DNA of 64,000 nucleotides. Origin: Limisphaera sp026417315 (GTDB taxonomy: Bacteria; Verrucomicrobiota; Verrucomicrobiia; Limisphaerales; Limisphaeraceae). Shown piece after piece: positions 25,223 through 33,424 of the stretch; the first letter of the stretch is position 1, and every line of letters begins with the position of its first letter. The notes beneath the pieces were generated by a model. That model did no database searches and was not told where the DNA came from. It was given only the letters and a program-made list of their open reading frames with translations. Both the position numbers and the translations under genes were made by a program. The stretch covers positions 1,984,001-2,048,000 of the forward strand of contig NZ_JBMVQY010000001.1 in the NCBI RefSeq assembly GCF_049537125.1, written 5' to 3'.

Positions 25223-25648
25223 ATGCAGGAACAACCGATCATTCAGCCGGACCAGGCGGTGGTGCTGGCCCTCGAGGAGGAGACGCGCTTTGCCCCGAAC
25301 GGCATTGTAAGCCGGACCCTGCTCCGCCTGCCCCAGGCACGCGGAGTGTTGTTCGGATTCGCAGCCGGCCAGGAGTTGACCGAACACACCAGCACCCAGC
25401 ACGCGCTGATTCTGATTTTGAGCGGCCGCTGCGAGTTTGTGCTGGCCGGGAAAACGCACGCGTTGCAGGCGGGGCATCTGGTGTACATGCCGCCCGGGCT
25501 CCCGCACGCGGTGCGGGCCACGGAAGCGTTTTCCATGCTTCTGCTCCTCTTTCCCCCCACCAGCTCTACCAGGGAAATCTTGCAGCCGTTGCGATCGGCG
25601 CAGGAGACCGGGTCGGGTCAGAGTGCACCCGGCCAGGGACATTGCTGA
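25223..25648 (+). CDS. Cupin-fold small protein
   Basis: 141-aa single-domain cupin starting MQEQPIIQPDQ. The conserved cupin motif 1 region is GFAAGQELTEHTSTQHALILILSG and motif 2 is LQAGHLVYMPPGLPHAV. Likely metal ligands are His in TEHTSTQH and His in GLPHAV. The layout is like the small cupins that bind Fe, Zn or Mn. The preceding palindrome of FNR/DNR type suggests control by oxygen or nitric oxide. It is divergent from the Cys-tailed membrane protein gene. The substrate or ligand is not predictable from sequence. Confidence 0.78.
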   Translation: MQEQPIIQPDQAVVLALEEETRFAPNGIVSRTLLRLPQARGVLFGFAAGQELTEHTSTQHALILILSGRCEFVLAGKTHALQAGHLVYMPPGLPHAVRATEAFSMLLLLFPPTSSTREILQPLRSAQETGSGQSAPGQGHC

Positions 25649-25739
25649 CGCCGAATTAGCGGTGAGGGCGGGACGCTTGGCCGGGGTCCGGGCACTCGCT
25701 ACGAGACGTGCTGGGAAAGGCGGCAGGGACCCTGCCGTG

Positions 25740-26657
25740 TCACCTCCGGCCGAGCCACGTTTTCAGACCTTCACGCAACGTGGGGCCTGAAGTGCCGATG
25801 AGCCGCGTCATGGGCGCGGGATCGCCCACGTTGTCCTCCTCCAGCATGAGGAGCTGGTCGCGGTTGAGGGGCGGGGGACGGCGCAAAAGCGCCGGATACA
25901 CCCGCTCGAGCACTGTGGCCAGCGTCCGGGCCACGCCCCCCGGCACGGGGCACAGCCAGCGGCGGCGGCCGGTCACTTCCAGCAGCACTTCCAACATCTC
26001 GGCCAGGGTCAATCGTTCGGGACCGCACACGTCCAGGGTCCGGCCCTCGGCCTGGGGCGATGTCAGGGCCGCCTCCACGCATTGCGCCACGATGTCCACG
26101 GCCACCGGCTGAAAGCGTGCGTCGCGCCGGCCGATCAGGGGCAACACGGGGGAAAAACGCGCCATCCGGTCGAACCGGTTCATGAACTGATCGCCCGGCC
26201 CGTAGATCAGCGACGGCCGGAGAATGCTCCAGGTCAACCCGCTGCGGCGGACGCGTTCTTCGGCCTCCCATTTGGTTTGGTGATACCGCGACCGCGCCTG
26301 CGGTCGGGTGCCGAGGGCACTGATGTGAACGAACCGCTGCGCTCCGCCGGTCCGGGCCGCGGCCAGCACGTGCTCGGTGGCCCGCACGTGCAGGTTTTCG
26401 AACGTTTGCCGGCCGCATTCACGGATGATCCCGACCAGATGCACGACAGCCTGCGTCCCCGCGGCGGCGCGGTTCACCGCGTCGGGATCCAGGACATCCC
26501 CGGCGAACAATCGCACCGCGCTGCTCTGCGCCAGCTCTTGCGCAGGAGCCGAGGCCGGATTCCGCACCAGGGCGCGCAGGACATGGCCCGCTCGTCCCAG
26601 CCGGCGCGCCACGGCCCGGCCGACGAATCCCGTGGCTCCTGTGATCAGGACTTCCAT
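25740..26657 (-). CDS. NAD(P)-binding epimerase-like protein (NDUFA9/atypical SDR)
   Basis: 305-aa atypical short-chain dehydrogenase. MEVLITGATGFVGRAVARRL holds the NAD(P) glycine motif GATGFVG. HLVGIIRE (near 75) and a catalytic-like Ser/Tyr pair in HISALG...SRYHQTKWEAE (YxxxK) follow, then LRPSLIYGPGDQF. This set is typical of the complex-I NDUFA9-like and NAD-dependent epimerase group, in which a membrane or quinone-related role is common. The start follows family alignment; the upstream frame is not protein-like. Divergent from the molybdenum hydroxylase operon, with the shared intergenic region containing that operon's promoter. The actual substrate is unknown. Confidence 0.82.
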   Translation of the reverse strand: MEVLITGATGFVGRAVARRLGRAGHVLRALVRNPASAPAQELAQSSAVRLFAGDVLDPDAVNRAAAGTQAVVHLVGIIRECGRQTFENLHVRATEHVLAAARTGGAQRFVHISALGTRPQARSRYHQTKWEAEERVRRSGLTWSILRPSLIYGPGDQFMNRFDRMARFSPVLPLIGRRDARFQPVAVDIVAQCVEAALTSPQAEGRTLDVCGPERLTLAEMLEVLLEVTGRRRWLCPVPGGVARTLATVLERVYPALLRRPPPLNRDQLLMLEEDNVGDPAPMTRLIGTSGPTLREGLKTWLGRR

Positions 26658-26774
26658 AGACGGACCCCACGCTGCACCCGCTCCAGCATGAGCCCTGCCC
26701 GCGTTTTTGCCAACGGTGTTCGTCCCGGGGGCACGAAAGTCCGCTTTTGCCCCAGGCCGCGTCCGGAAAAGGCA

Positions 26775-26804
26775 TTGCACCGGTGCCGGGCCCGGGGCTA
26801 GCGT
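26775..26804 (+). promoter_or_regulatory. Candidate promoter of the molybdenum hydroxylase operon
   Basis: TTGCAC (26775-26780), an 18-base spacer and TAGCGT (26799-26804) precede the 2Fe-2S subunit gene by about 85 bases. Typical of the TAGnnT -10 boxes seen elsewhere in the window. Confidence 0.4.
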
Positions 26805-26890
26805 AAGAGCGGTCTGTCAGGCAGCTGTCGGAGCGGCACGATCCGGGCCGTCCACACGCCCGGGCGCGCGCGGCGGGGCAGGAGCCGGTT

Positions 26891-27367
26891 ATGGAAACGA
26901 GTTACAGCCTGGTGGTGAACGGCGAACGGCGCACGGTGGCAAGCGAGCCGGGGCGTTCGTTGTTGGAGGTCTTGCGAGAGGACCTGGGTTTGACCGGCAC
27001 CAAATACGGTTGCGGCGAAGGTCAGTGCGGCGCCTGCACCGTTCTGGTCAACGGCCAACGCGCTCACGCCTGCACGGTGACCATCGAAGAGGTTGCGGGC
27101 AAAACCGTCACCACCATCGAGGGCCTGGCCATCCAGGATCGGTTGCATCCCGTGCAGGAGGCCTTTCTGCAGGAGCAGGCCTTTCAGTGCGGGTATTGCA
27201 CCCCCGGGATGATCCTGTCCGCGGTGGCGTTGTTGCAGCAGCGGCCACATCCCACGGAGAAGGAAATCCTCGAGTGGATGAATGGCAACCTGTGTCGGTG
27301 CTGCGGTTACCCGCGAATCCTGCGGGCGGTGCGGCGGGCGGCTGAGCTGTGGCGGAGGGAACCATGA
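26891..27367 (+). CDS. 2Fe-2S subunit of a xanthine dehydrogenase-family enzyme
   Basis: 158-aa electron-transfer subunit of a molybdenum hydroxylase (IorA/CoxS/NdhS type). The plant-type [2Fe-2S] cluster ligands are in YGCGEGQCGACTVLVNG (residues about 37-53), and the second, helical [2Fe-2S] domain has FQCGYCTPGM and NLCRCCGYPRI. This is the standard size and order. Its stop overlaps the start of the large subunit (ATGA). Together with the MocA-like gene two positions down it forms a complete catalytic unit, lacking only a separate FAD subunit, as in isoquinoline 1-oxidoreductase-type enzymes. Confidence 0.93.
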   Translation: METSYSLVVNGERRTVASEPGRSLLEVLREDLGLTGTKYGCGEGQCGACTVLVNGQRAHACTVTIEEVAGKTVTTIEGLAIQDRLHPVQEAFLQEQAFQCGYCTPGMILSAVALLQQRPHPTEKEILEWMNGNLCRCCGYPRILRAVRRAAELWRREP

Positions 27368-29508
27368 GTGCCGAGGTTTTGAGCTCGGGCGCGGGCCGGC
27401 GCCCGGACACTTCGGAGTCCGGTTTCGGAATGACCCTGGACCGGCGGGAGTTCCTGCAATGGCTGGGGGCAGGGGTCATTTGGGTGGTCACGGAGACGGG
27501 GGTCTGGGCCCAGGCGCGTCGAACGGGGTCAGGTGCCCGGGCCGACGGTCTGCCGTTGGGCGCGCGTCTTCACCTGGGCGAGGACGGCACGATCACCCTG
27601 TTTTGCGGCAAGGTGGAGTGCGGCCAGGGGGCGCGCACGGAGCTGACCCTGGCGGCTGCGGAGGAGCTCCGCGTGCGCCCCGAGCAGATCCGGGTGGTGC
27701 TCGCCGACACGGCAGAAGTACCGGATGACGGGATCACCGCCGGCAGCCGCACAACCCCGGCGACGGTCCCTGCCGTCCGTCGTGCGGCCGCGGCAGCGCG
27801 GGAGTGGTTGCGCCAAGTGGCGGCGCGTCAATGGCAGGTGGATGTCGCAGGGCTGAAGGTGGAGGAGGGGAAGGTCCGACATCCGGAGTCGGGACGCTCC
27901 CTCGGCTATGCGGACGCGGCGCGACTGGCCGCGGACGATCCTGCATGGCAACAACCGGTGCCCGCCCGGGTGGAGCTGACGCCGGCGTCGCAATGGCAGG
28001 TTCTGGGCCGTTCCGCCACTCGTCCGAACGCGCGCGACCTGGTCACCGGAACCCATCGTTATCCTTCGGACTTGCGCCGACCGGGGATGTGGTACGGCCG
28101 CGTCTTGCGTCCTCCGGCCTACGGAGCGCGCCTGGTTTCGGTGAACCTTTCGGCCGCCGAGAAGGCCGTGCCCGGGTCGTTGGCGGTGCGCGAGGGGGAT
28201 TTCGTGGGCGTGGCGGCGCCGACGAGTGCGGCGGCGCAACGGGCCCTGAAGGCGTTGGCCGCCACGGCCGAATGGTCGGAATCGCCGCATCCATCCAGCC
28301 GCGCCGTGTATGAATATTTGCGGCGCAACGTGGAGGGTGGCGTCCCCGCCAATCCGTTTGCCGAAGAGTGGGCCGCGGCGAGCCGGCGGTTGCGGGCCAC
28401 GTATCATGTGGCGTATGTGCAGCATGTTCCCATGGAGACGCGCGCGGCCCTGGCCGAGTGGGAGGGAGACCACCTGACCGTGTGGATGGGCACGCAGAAT
28501 CCGTTTGGATGTCGGAACGAGCTGGCACGTGCCCTGGGGATGCCGCTGGAGAAGGTGCGGGTTGTCGTGCCCGATTTCGGGGGCGGGTTTGGCGGCAAAC
28601 ACACGGCGGAAGCGGGCATCGAGGCCGCTCGATTGGCGCGTGCGGCCCGGCGCCCCGTGCTGGTGCACTGGACGCGAACTGAGGAGTTTACCTGGGCGTA
28701 TTTCCGACCGGCGGCGGTCATCGACGTGGAGGCAACCCTCGGTCCCGACGGCCGGCTGACATCGTGGCACTTCATCAACATCAACTCCGGGCGCGCAGCC
28801 CTGGACACGCCGTACAACGTGGGTCGGTCGCATTGCCAATTCGTGGCGGCGCGCTCGCCCATGCGCCAGGGCTCGTATCGCGTCCTGGCGGCGACCGCCA
28901 ATCATTTCGCCCGCGAATCGGCCATGGACGAACTGGCTGCGATGGCGGGGCAGGATCCGTTGGAGTTCCGACGAGCGCACCTGCCGGCCGGACGACTTCG
29001 GACGGTGTTGGAGGAGGCTGCTCGTCGCTTTGGCTGGACCGAAAAAACGAAGTCCCGTCCGCCCGGCGTGGGCTACGGGCTGGCCTGCGGGACCGAGAAA
29101 GGCTCCTACGTGGCGGCCTGTGTGGAAGTGGCCGTGGACGAACCCCAGGGTCGCATCGAAGTGCGCAAAGTTTGTCAGGTCTTCGAATGTGGAGCGATCC
29201 TTCACCCGGAGAACCTGAGGGCCCAGGTGGAAGGCTGCATCCTGATGGGACTGGGCCCGGCTCTGTGGGAGGAGATGCGATTTGCCAACGGCCGGGTGGC
29301 CAACGCGGCTCTGAGTCGGTATCGCGTGCCGCGATTTACCGATGTGCCCGAGTTGGAGGTCCATCTGCTGGACCGGCCGGATCTGGAGAGTGCGGGCGGT
29401 GGTGAAACTCCCATCGTGGCGGTGGCCCCCGCCATCGCCAACGCCGTGGCGCAGGCCACGGGACGGAGGATCCGGCAGATGCCCATTCGGCTGGACGCAG
29501 CCTCCTGA
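27364..29508 (+). CDS. Molybdopterin-binding large subunit (isoquinoline 1-oxidoreductase-like)
   Basis: 714-aa Mo-cofactor subunit of the xanthine dehydrogenase superfamily. The N-terminus carries a twin-arginine motif DRREFLQWLGAG (residues about 26-37), indicating Tat export of the complex. Residues 55-150 and 200-700 hold the molybdopterin-binding domains, with GGGFGGKHTAEAGIEAA (near 400) and the catalytic glutamate in SAGGGETPIVAVAPAIANAV (near 685). Slightly short compared with the 730-780 aa usual for IorB. It starts at MSAEVLSSG inside the stop of the 2Fe-2S subunit. Substrate not predictable: aldehydes or N-heterocycles are usual for the family. Maturation probably uses the downstream MocA-like enzyme. 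Confidence 0.9.
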   Translation: MSAEVLSSGAGRRPDTSESGFGMTLDRREFLQWLGAGVIWVVTETGVWAQARRTGSGARADGLPLGARLHLGEDGTITLFCGKVECGQGARTELTLAAAEELRVRPEQIRVVLADTAEVPDDGITAGSRTTPATVPAVRRAAAAAREWLRQVAARQWQVDVAGLKVEEGKVRHPESGRSLGYADAARLAADDPAWQQPVPARVELTPASQWQVLGRSATRPNARDLVTGTHRYPSDLRRPGMWYGRVLRPPAYGARLVSVNLSAAEKAVPGSLAVREGDFVGVAAPTSAAAQRALKALAATAEWSESPHPSSRAVYEYLRRNVEGGVPANPFAEEWAAASRRLRATYHVAYVQHVPMETRAALAEWEGDHLTVWMGTQNPFGCRNELARALGMPLEKVRVVVPDFGGGFGGKHTAEAGIEAARLARAARRPVLVHWTRTEEFTWAYFRPAAVIDVEATLGPDGRLTSWHFININSGRAALDTPYNVGRSHCQFVAARSPMRQGSYRVLAATANHFARESAMDELAAMAGQDPLEFRRAHLPAGRLRTVLEEAARRFGWTEKTKSRPPGVGYGLACGTEKGSYVAACVEVAVDEPQGRIEVRKVCQVFECGAILHPENLRAQVEGCILMGLGPALWEEMRFANGRVANAALSRYRVPRFTDVPELEVHLLDRPDLESAGGGETPIVAVAPAIANAVAQATGRRIRQMPIRLDAAS

Positions 29509-29524
29509 CCCCTGGACTCGAGTC

Positions 29525-30142
29525 GTGCGAACCTGTGGCATTCTTCTGGCAGCGGGTCGCGCCCGGCGCATGGGCCAGCCCAAGTTGCTGTTGCCATGGG
29601 GGCATTCCACGGTGTTGGCCACGGTGGCGGACGCGTTTTTGGGTGCGGGGCTGGATCCGGTGCTGGTGGTTGTGGGACCGGGGAGCGAGGCGCTGCGAGC
29701 GGCCCTGACCGGGCGACCCGTGCGGCTTGTGGAGAACCCGGACCCCGAAGGCGAGATGCTGCGCTCGGTGCGCTGCGGGTTGTCCGCAGCGCCGAAAGAC
29801 GCGGACGCATTCGCCGTCAGCCCGGCCGACCTGCCGGGATTGACGGCGGAGTTGATCCGCGGACTGCTCACCGGCCATGAGCGTTTGGGCGGGAAGATCA
29901 CGGTCCCGGTGTGGCAGGGGCGGCGCGGGCATCCGCTGATCTTCGCGGCGGAACTGCGGGCCGAGGTGCTGAGTCGGTTCGACGGGGTGGGCTTGCGGGG
30001 GCTGCTGGAAGCGCATGCAGCCGAAGTGCGCGAATGGCCTGCGCCGGATGCGTCGCCGCTGCTCGACTTCGACACGCCGGAGGACTATGCCCGGGGGCTG
30101 GCGCGGTGGAAAACGGCACGAGCCGGAGGTGACCCTCGTTGA
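29525..30142 (+). CDS. mocA: Molybdenum cofactor cytidylyltransferase-like (MocA)
   Basis: 205-aa nucleotidyltransferase of the MobA/MocA fold. It begins (GTG) VRTCGILLAAGRARRMGQPKLLLPW, the classic LLAAGxSxRMGxPK nucleotide-binding loop; ENPDPEGEMLRSVRCG and the metal-binding SPADLPG follow. MocA adds CMP to the molybdopterin of xanthine-dehydrogenase-family enzymes, which fits its position 16 bases downstream of the Mo-hydroxylase large subunit. The GTG is preferred because no ATG lies close and the family motif starts at residue 6. The frame is open further upstream but overlaps the large subunit out of frame. Confidence 0.85.
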   Translation: MRTCGILLAAGRARRMGQPKLLLPWGHSTVLATVADAFLGAGLDPVLVVVGPGSEALRAALTGRPVRLVENPDPEGEMLRSVRCGLSAAPKDADAFAVSPADLPGLTAELIRGLLTGHERLGGKITVPVWQGRRGHPLIFAAELRAEVLSRFDGVGLRGLLEAHAAEVREWPAPDASPLLDFDTPEDYARGLARWKTARAGGDPR

Positions 30143-30192
30143 GGGCGGGTGTGTGCGGGCCCGGCCGGTCGCCTCCGGGCGATCCGCAGCCC

Positions 30193-30227
30193 GGCAAAAG
30201 CTGCAGTCGGAGGTGGCAGCTTTTGCC
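30193..30227. repeat. 12-base inverted repeat upstream of flgF
   Basis: GGCAAAAGCTGC (30193-30204) and GCAGCTTTTGCC (30216-30227) pair perfectly around an 11-base loop. It lies 50 bases after mocA and 45 bases before the sigma-54 promoter. There is no T tract, so it is either a weak terminator of the Mo-hydroxylase operon or an activator-binding site. The spacing upstream of a -24/-12 promoter suits either. Confidence 0.5.
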
Positions 30228-30271
30228 AGCCGGCAGTGCGTTCCGTGGGCTTCTGCGGCGGGAACGGTGGC

Positions 30272-30287
30272 TGGCACATGCACTGCT
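30272..30287 (+). promoter_or_regulatory. Sigma-54 (-24/-12) promoter of the flagellar operon
   Basis: TGGCACATGCACTGCT: the GG at 30273-30274 and the GC at 30285-30286 are 12 bases apart, the spacing required by sigma-54, and TGGCAC plus TGCT match the consensus closely. Predicted transcription start near 30298, only a few bases before the flgF ATG at 30302, so the leader would be very short or the true start is a codon further in. The window also encodes an intact sigma-54 activator. Confidence 0.6.
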
Positions 30288-30301
30288 CTGCAGCCGGGTG
30301 C

Positions 30302-31048
30302 ATGAATGTGAGCCTCTACCAGGCCGCAGCCGCGATGAACGCTCATGCGCGGGTCCAGGAGCTGATTACGCAGAACCTGGCCATGAGCGCCGTGCCGGGC
30401 GCGCGGCGCCTGGAGACCTCCTTCTCCACGGTCGCCGCCGGGTTCGCTTCCGGCGCGCCGCAGGCCCCCGGCAATCGCTTCCACATCCCACGCGTGTCCG
30501 TGGGCACGAATTTTTCACCCGGGGAGATCACCGCCTCGGAGTCCCCCACGGACCTGGCGATCGACGGCCCGGCCTTTTTCGAGGTGCAACTGCCGGACGG
30601 CACCTTGGCCTACACGCGGCGGGGCCAGTTCCATGTGGACGCCCAGGGTTACCTGGTCACCCAGCACGGGTACCGGGTCATGGGCTTGAACGGCCCCATT
30701 CAACTGGATCCGGCCAACCGGGAGACCCTGTCGATTACGCCGGAGGGGCAGGTGTTTCAGGGACAGGAGGCGCGGGGTCAACTGCGCCTGGTGGAGTTCG
30801 ACGATCCGCATCGGTTGCGTCCGCTGCCCGCCGGGTTGTTCCTGGCCGACGATCCCGCGCTGGTGGCGCAGCCGGCGCGACAGTCCCGGGTGATCCAGGG
30901 AGCCCGGGAGTCCTCGAACATTTCGCCGCTCAACGAAATGGCCAGCCTGATCACCACGCTGCGCCTGTTCGAAGCCAATCAACGCGTCCTGCAGGCGCAG
31001 GACGAACGCATGGGCCGCGTGATTGCGGAATTGGGAAATCCGGGTTGA
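30302..31048 (+). CDS. flgF: Flagellar basal-body rod protein FlgF
   Basis: 248-aa rod protein, first gene of the flagellar operon. The N-terminal MNVSLYQAAAAMNAHARVQELITQNLA is the flg_bb_rod segment (somewhat degenerate: the usual NNLAN box reads TQNLAMS). The central LAIDGPAFFEVQLPDGTLAYTRRGQFHVDAQGYL is the FlgE/F/G domain, and the C-terminal NISPLNEMASLITTLRLFEANQRVLQ is the second rod helix. Assigned FlgF rather than FlgG because it precedes the canonical flgG and is shorter and more divergent. Start ATG 30302; GTG 30308 would give a longer leader after the sigma-54 promoter. 29 bases separate it from flgG. Confidence 0.88.
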   Translation: MNVSLYQAAAAMNAHARVQELITQNLAMSAVPGARRLETSFSTVAAGFASGAPQAPGNRFHIPRVSVGTNFSPGEITASESPTDLAIDGPAFFEVQLPDGTLAYTRRGQFHVDAQGYLVTQHGYRVMGLNGPIQLDPANRETLSITPEGQVFQGQEARGQLRLVEFDDPHRLRPLPAGLFLADDPALVAQPARQSRVIQGARESSNISPLNEMASLITTLRLFEANQRVLQAQDERMGRVIAELGNPG

Positions 31049-31077
31049 TCTGAATCTGTCCGCTCTCGGAGATTGCC

Positions 31078-31860
31078 ATGTTGCGCGCTCTTTACTCTGC
31101 CGCTGCGGGCATGGAATCGCAGCAACTGAACCTGGACGTCATCGCCAACAACCTGGCCAACGTCAACACGACCGGGTTCAAGAAAAGCAAGGTCGAGTTT
31201 CAGGAACTGCTGTACCAGACGCTCCGTGCGCCCGGCTCGGAAAGCGGCCAGGGCAACCTGTTGCCCACGGGCCTGCAAGTGGGGCAGGGGTCCCGACCCG
31301 TGGCCACGGCGCGCATCTTCACCACCGGCGAGTTGACCCAGACGGGCGAGCGGCTCGACGTGGCCATTCAGGGCGACGGATTTTTCGAGGTGCAACTGCC
31401 GGATGGGTCGCGCGCCTACACCCGCGCCGGCGCGTTCAAAACCGCGTCCGACGGCCGCATCGTCACCAGCGAAGGCTTCACCCTGCTGGGCGGGTTCCAG
31501 GCCGTGCCCCCCGGCACCACCAACATCACCATCTCGCCCAACGGCGAGGTGACCTACAGTGGCCCCAACGGCAACACCACCTTCCGCGTGCAACTGGTCC
31601 GCTTCAACAACCCGGCCGGACTCGAGAGCATCGGACGGAACCTGTTCCGCGAAACCCTCGCCTCCGGCCCGCCGGAGCTGGGCAATCCCGGCGAAAACGG
31701 CTTCGGCGAGTTGGAACAGGGATATCTGGAGCTTTCCAACGTCAAAGTTGTGGAGGAAATGGTGAACCTCATTCTGGCCCAGCGCGCCTACGAGGTGAAC
31801 GCGCGCGCGATTCAAGCGGCCGATGAGATGATGCAACAGTCCAACAACCTGCGGCGGTGA
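31078..31860 (+). CDS. flgG: Flagellar distal rod protein FlgG
   Basis: 260-aa distal rod subunit of normal length. N-terminus MLRALYSAAAGMESQQLNLDVIANNLANVNTTGFKKSK has the intact NNLANVNTTGFK box. Central LDVAIQGDGFFEVQLPDGSRAYTRAGAF and the C-terminal NVKVVEEMVNLILAQRAYEVNARAIQAADEM are textbook FlgG. A GGAG lies 8 bases before the ATG. The stop TGA overlaps by one base with the flgA start (TGATG), showing coupling. It polymerises in the periplasm onto FlgF to make the outer rod. Confidence 0.96.
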   Translation: MLRALYSAAAGMESQQLNLDVIANNLANVNTTGFKKSKVEFQELLYQTLRAPGSESGQGNLLPTGLQVGQGSRPVATARIFTTGELTQTGERLDVAIQGDGFFEVQLPDGSRAYTRAGAFKTASDGRIVTSEGFTLLGGFQAVPPGTTNITISPNGEVTYSGPNGNTTFRVQLVRFNNPAGLESIGRNLFRETLASGPPELGNPGENGFGELEQGYLELSNVKVVEEMVNLILAQRAYEVNARAIQAADEMMQQSNNLRR

Positions 31861-32771
31861 TGTCCGTCCTTCTGGCCATGACCGGTTTCGCGCAAATACG
31901 TCGGTTCCCCGCCCCGGCAGGCGGCCGGCCGGGTTCGACGGTGCTCGCAGGTTTGCTGATTTGCTGTGCCTGCCTGGACGGCGGGTTCGCCGGCTCCCTT
32001 CGAGCCGGCGAGCCCGCGTCATCCGACCCATCCGCGTGGCACGGCGCCCATGTCGTGCCGTCCGAAGTCGCCGCGCGCTCGCAGGCCACGGATTCGGTTG
32101 CGGCCGGGCTCATCGCGCCCGCGGTGCCCCTGACCCTGAGCAGCAACGAACTGGTCCTGCTCCTGACCCGCGCTCTGCAGGAGCGGCTCGACCCGGAACA
32201 GGGTCGGCTCGAACTGCAGCTCCTGCGCCCTTGGACGCCGGTGAAGGTCCCCGAGGGACCACTCGAGCTGGTCGTGCGAGAACTGCCCGCCACGGGGCTG
32301 AGCCCGCAGTTCATTCTGCGTTTCGAGCTCAAGAGCGGCGACCGGTCCCTGGGGGTTTGGCAAACCGCGGTGCAGGCGCGGCTGTGGCGGGAGGTCTGGG
32401 TCGCCCGCACCACGATCCGCCGCGGGACGCCCTTGCGCGAGGCGGAATTGGTCCGGGAAACCCGCGACGTCCTGACCCTGCGAGAACCCCTGGCCGACCT
32501 CGACCGCCCGAGTCCGGTCGAACTCGAGGCCGCCGATGTAATCCCGGCCGGCGCTCCGGTGCTGGCCCGGGCCGTCCGACCCCGGCCGGTGATTCGCCGC
32601 GGGCAACTGGCGGACGCCGTGCTGCAAGACGGGGCCTTGCGCATCAGTCTCAAGGTCGAGGCCCTCGAGGACGGTGCGCCGGGCCAGATCGTGCGCATCC
32701 GCAACCCGGTCAGCCGACGCGACCTCTATGGCCGCGTGATCGATGCCCAGACTGTTCAGGTCTCGCTCTAA
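31860..32771 (+). CDS. flgA: Flagellar P-ring assembly chaperone FlgA
   Basis: 303-aa periplasmic protein. The signal region is TVLAGLLICCACLDGGFAG (residues about 27-45), with an extended N-terminus before it. The conserved C-terminal SAF/FlgA domain includes RTTIRRGTPLREAELVRETRDV and DVIPAGAPVLARAVRPRPVIRRGQLADAVLQDGALRISLKVEALEDG (as landmarks), ending GQIVRIRNPVSRRDLYGRVIDAQTVQV. FlgA escorts FlgI during P-ring assembly; flgI lies two genes downstream. Somewhat longer than typical FlgA because of residues 45-110. Starts on the TGATG overlap with flgG. Confidence 0.9.
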   Translation: MSVLLAMTGFAQIRRFPAPAGGRPGSTVLAGLLICCACLDGGFAGSLRAGEPASSDPSAWHGAHVVPSEVAARSQATDSVAAGLIAPAVPLTLSSNELVLLLTRALQERLDPEQGRLELQLLRPWTPVKVPEGPLELVVRELPATGLSPQFILRFELKSGDRSLGVWQTAVQARLWREVWVARTTIRRGTPLREAELVRETRDVLTLREPLADLDRPSPVELEAADVIPAGAPVLARAVRPRPVIRRGQLADAVLQDGALRISLKVEALEDGAPGQIVRIRNPVSRRDLYGRVIDAQTVQVSL

Positions 32772-32773
32772 CC

Positions 32774-33421
32774 ATGCGACGTATCCCGTCCTTACCCGGT
32801 TTTCGCTGCCTCGCTCCGGTCCTCTTGGCCGGGGCTGTGGTCACGATTCTGCACCCGCCCGCGCAGGCCCAGTCGCTTTGGCGGGACGAGGTTTCCCGCT
32901 CCATGTACGCGGACAAGCGGGCCCTGGCAGTGGGCGACATTCTGACGGTGCTGGTGCAGGAAAGCACGGTCACCGCCAAAGACAACAAGACGGCCACCAC
33001 GCGAGAGTCGGGCATGGACGCAGGCCTGAGCGCCTTTTTCTACAGTCCCACCGCCAGTCCGTTGCTGACGCGGCGGGGGCAGTTGCCGGCGTTGCGATGG
33101 AACAGCAAGAACCAGTTCAGCGGGGGCGGTTCCGTCGCCAACTCCGAGCGCATCACCGCCCGGGCCGCCGTTCAGGTGATCGAGGTGTTGCCCAACCGCA
33201 ATTTGATCATCGAGGGCCGGCGCGAAACGGTCGTGGGCAACGAAATCCAAACGATGGTCCTGCGCGGCATCGTCCGGCCCGAGGACGTCCTGCCCAACAA
33301 CACCGTGTACAGCTACAACATCGCCGATGCCAAAATCGAGATCATCGGCAAGGGCACCTTGATCGACAGCCAGCGCAAGGGTTGGTTCAGCCGGCTCTGG
33401 GACAAAATCACCCCGTTTTGA
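32774..33421 (+). CDS. flgH: Flagellar L-ring protein FlgH, without lipobox
   Basis: 215-aa L-ring subunit for the outer membrane. It begins MRRIPSLPGFRCLAPVLLAGAVVTILHPPAQAQSLWRDE; cleavage after AQA would leave QSLW at the mature N-terminus. Family motifs are AVGDILTVLVQESTVTAKDN, FSGGGSVANSERITARAAVQVIEVLPNRNLIIEGRRE, GIVRPEDVLPNNTVYSYNIADAKIEIIGKGTL and GWFSRLWDKITPF. The usual lipobox Cys is missing: there is no Cys between residue 13 and the mature start, so lipid anchoring seems lost. 2 bases after flgA. An L-ring gene implies a Gram-negative outer membrane. Confidence 0.93.
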   Translation: MRRIPSLPGFRCLAPVLLAGAVVTILHPPAQAQSLWRDEVSRSMYADKRALAVGDILTVLVQESTVTAKDNKTATTRESGMDAGLSAFFYSPTASPLLTRRGQLPALRWNSKNQFSGGGSVANSERITARAAVQVIEVLPNRNLIIEGRRETVVGNEIQTMVLRGIVRPEDVLPNNTVYSYNIADAKIEIIGKGTLIDSQRKGWFSRLWDKITPF

Positions 33422-33424
33422 GTC

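Noticed and set aside
27529..30075. 848-codon minus-strand frame opposite the Mo-hydroxylase large subunit
   Set aside because: Shadow of the plus-strand gene; composition is Arg/Pro/Ser-rich and no motif is present.
30215..30227. Second possible sigma-54 site TGGCAGCTTTTGCC upstream of flgF
   Set aside because: GG to GC distance is 10, not the required 12; it is also part of a perfect inverted repeat.
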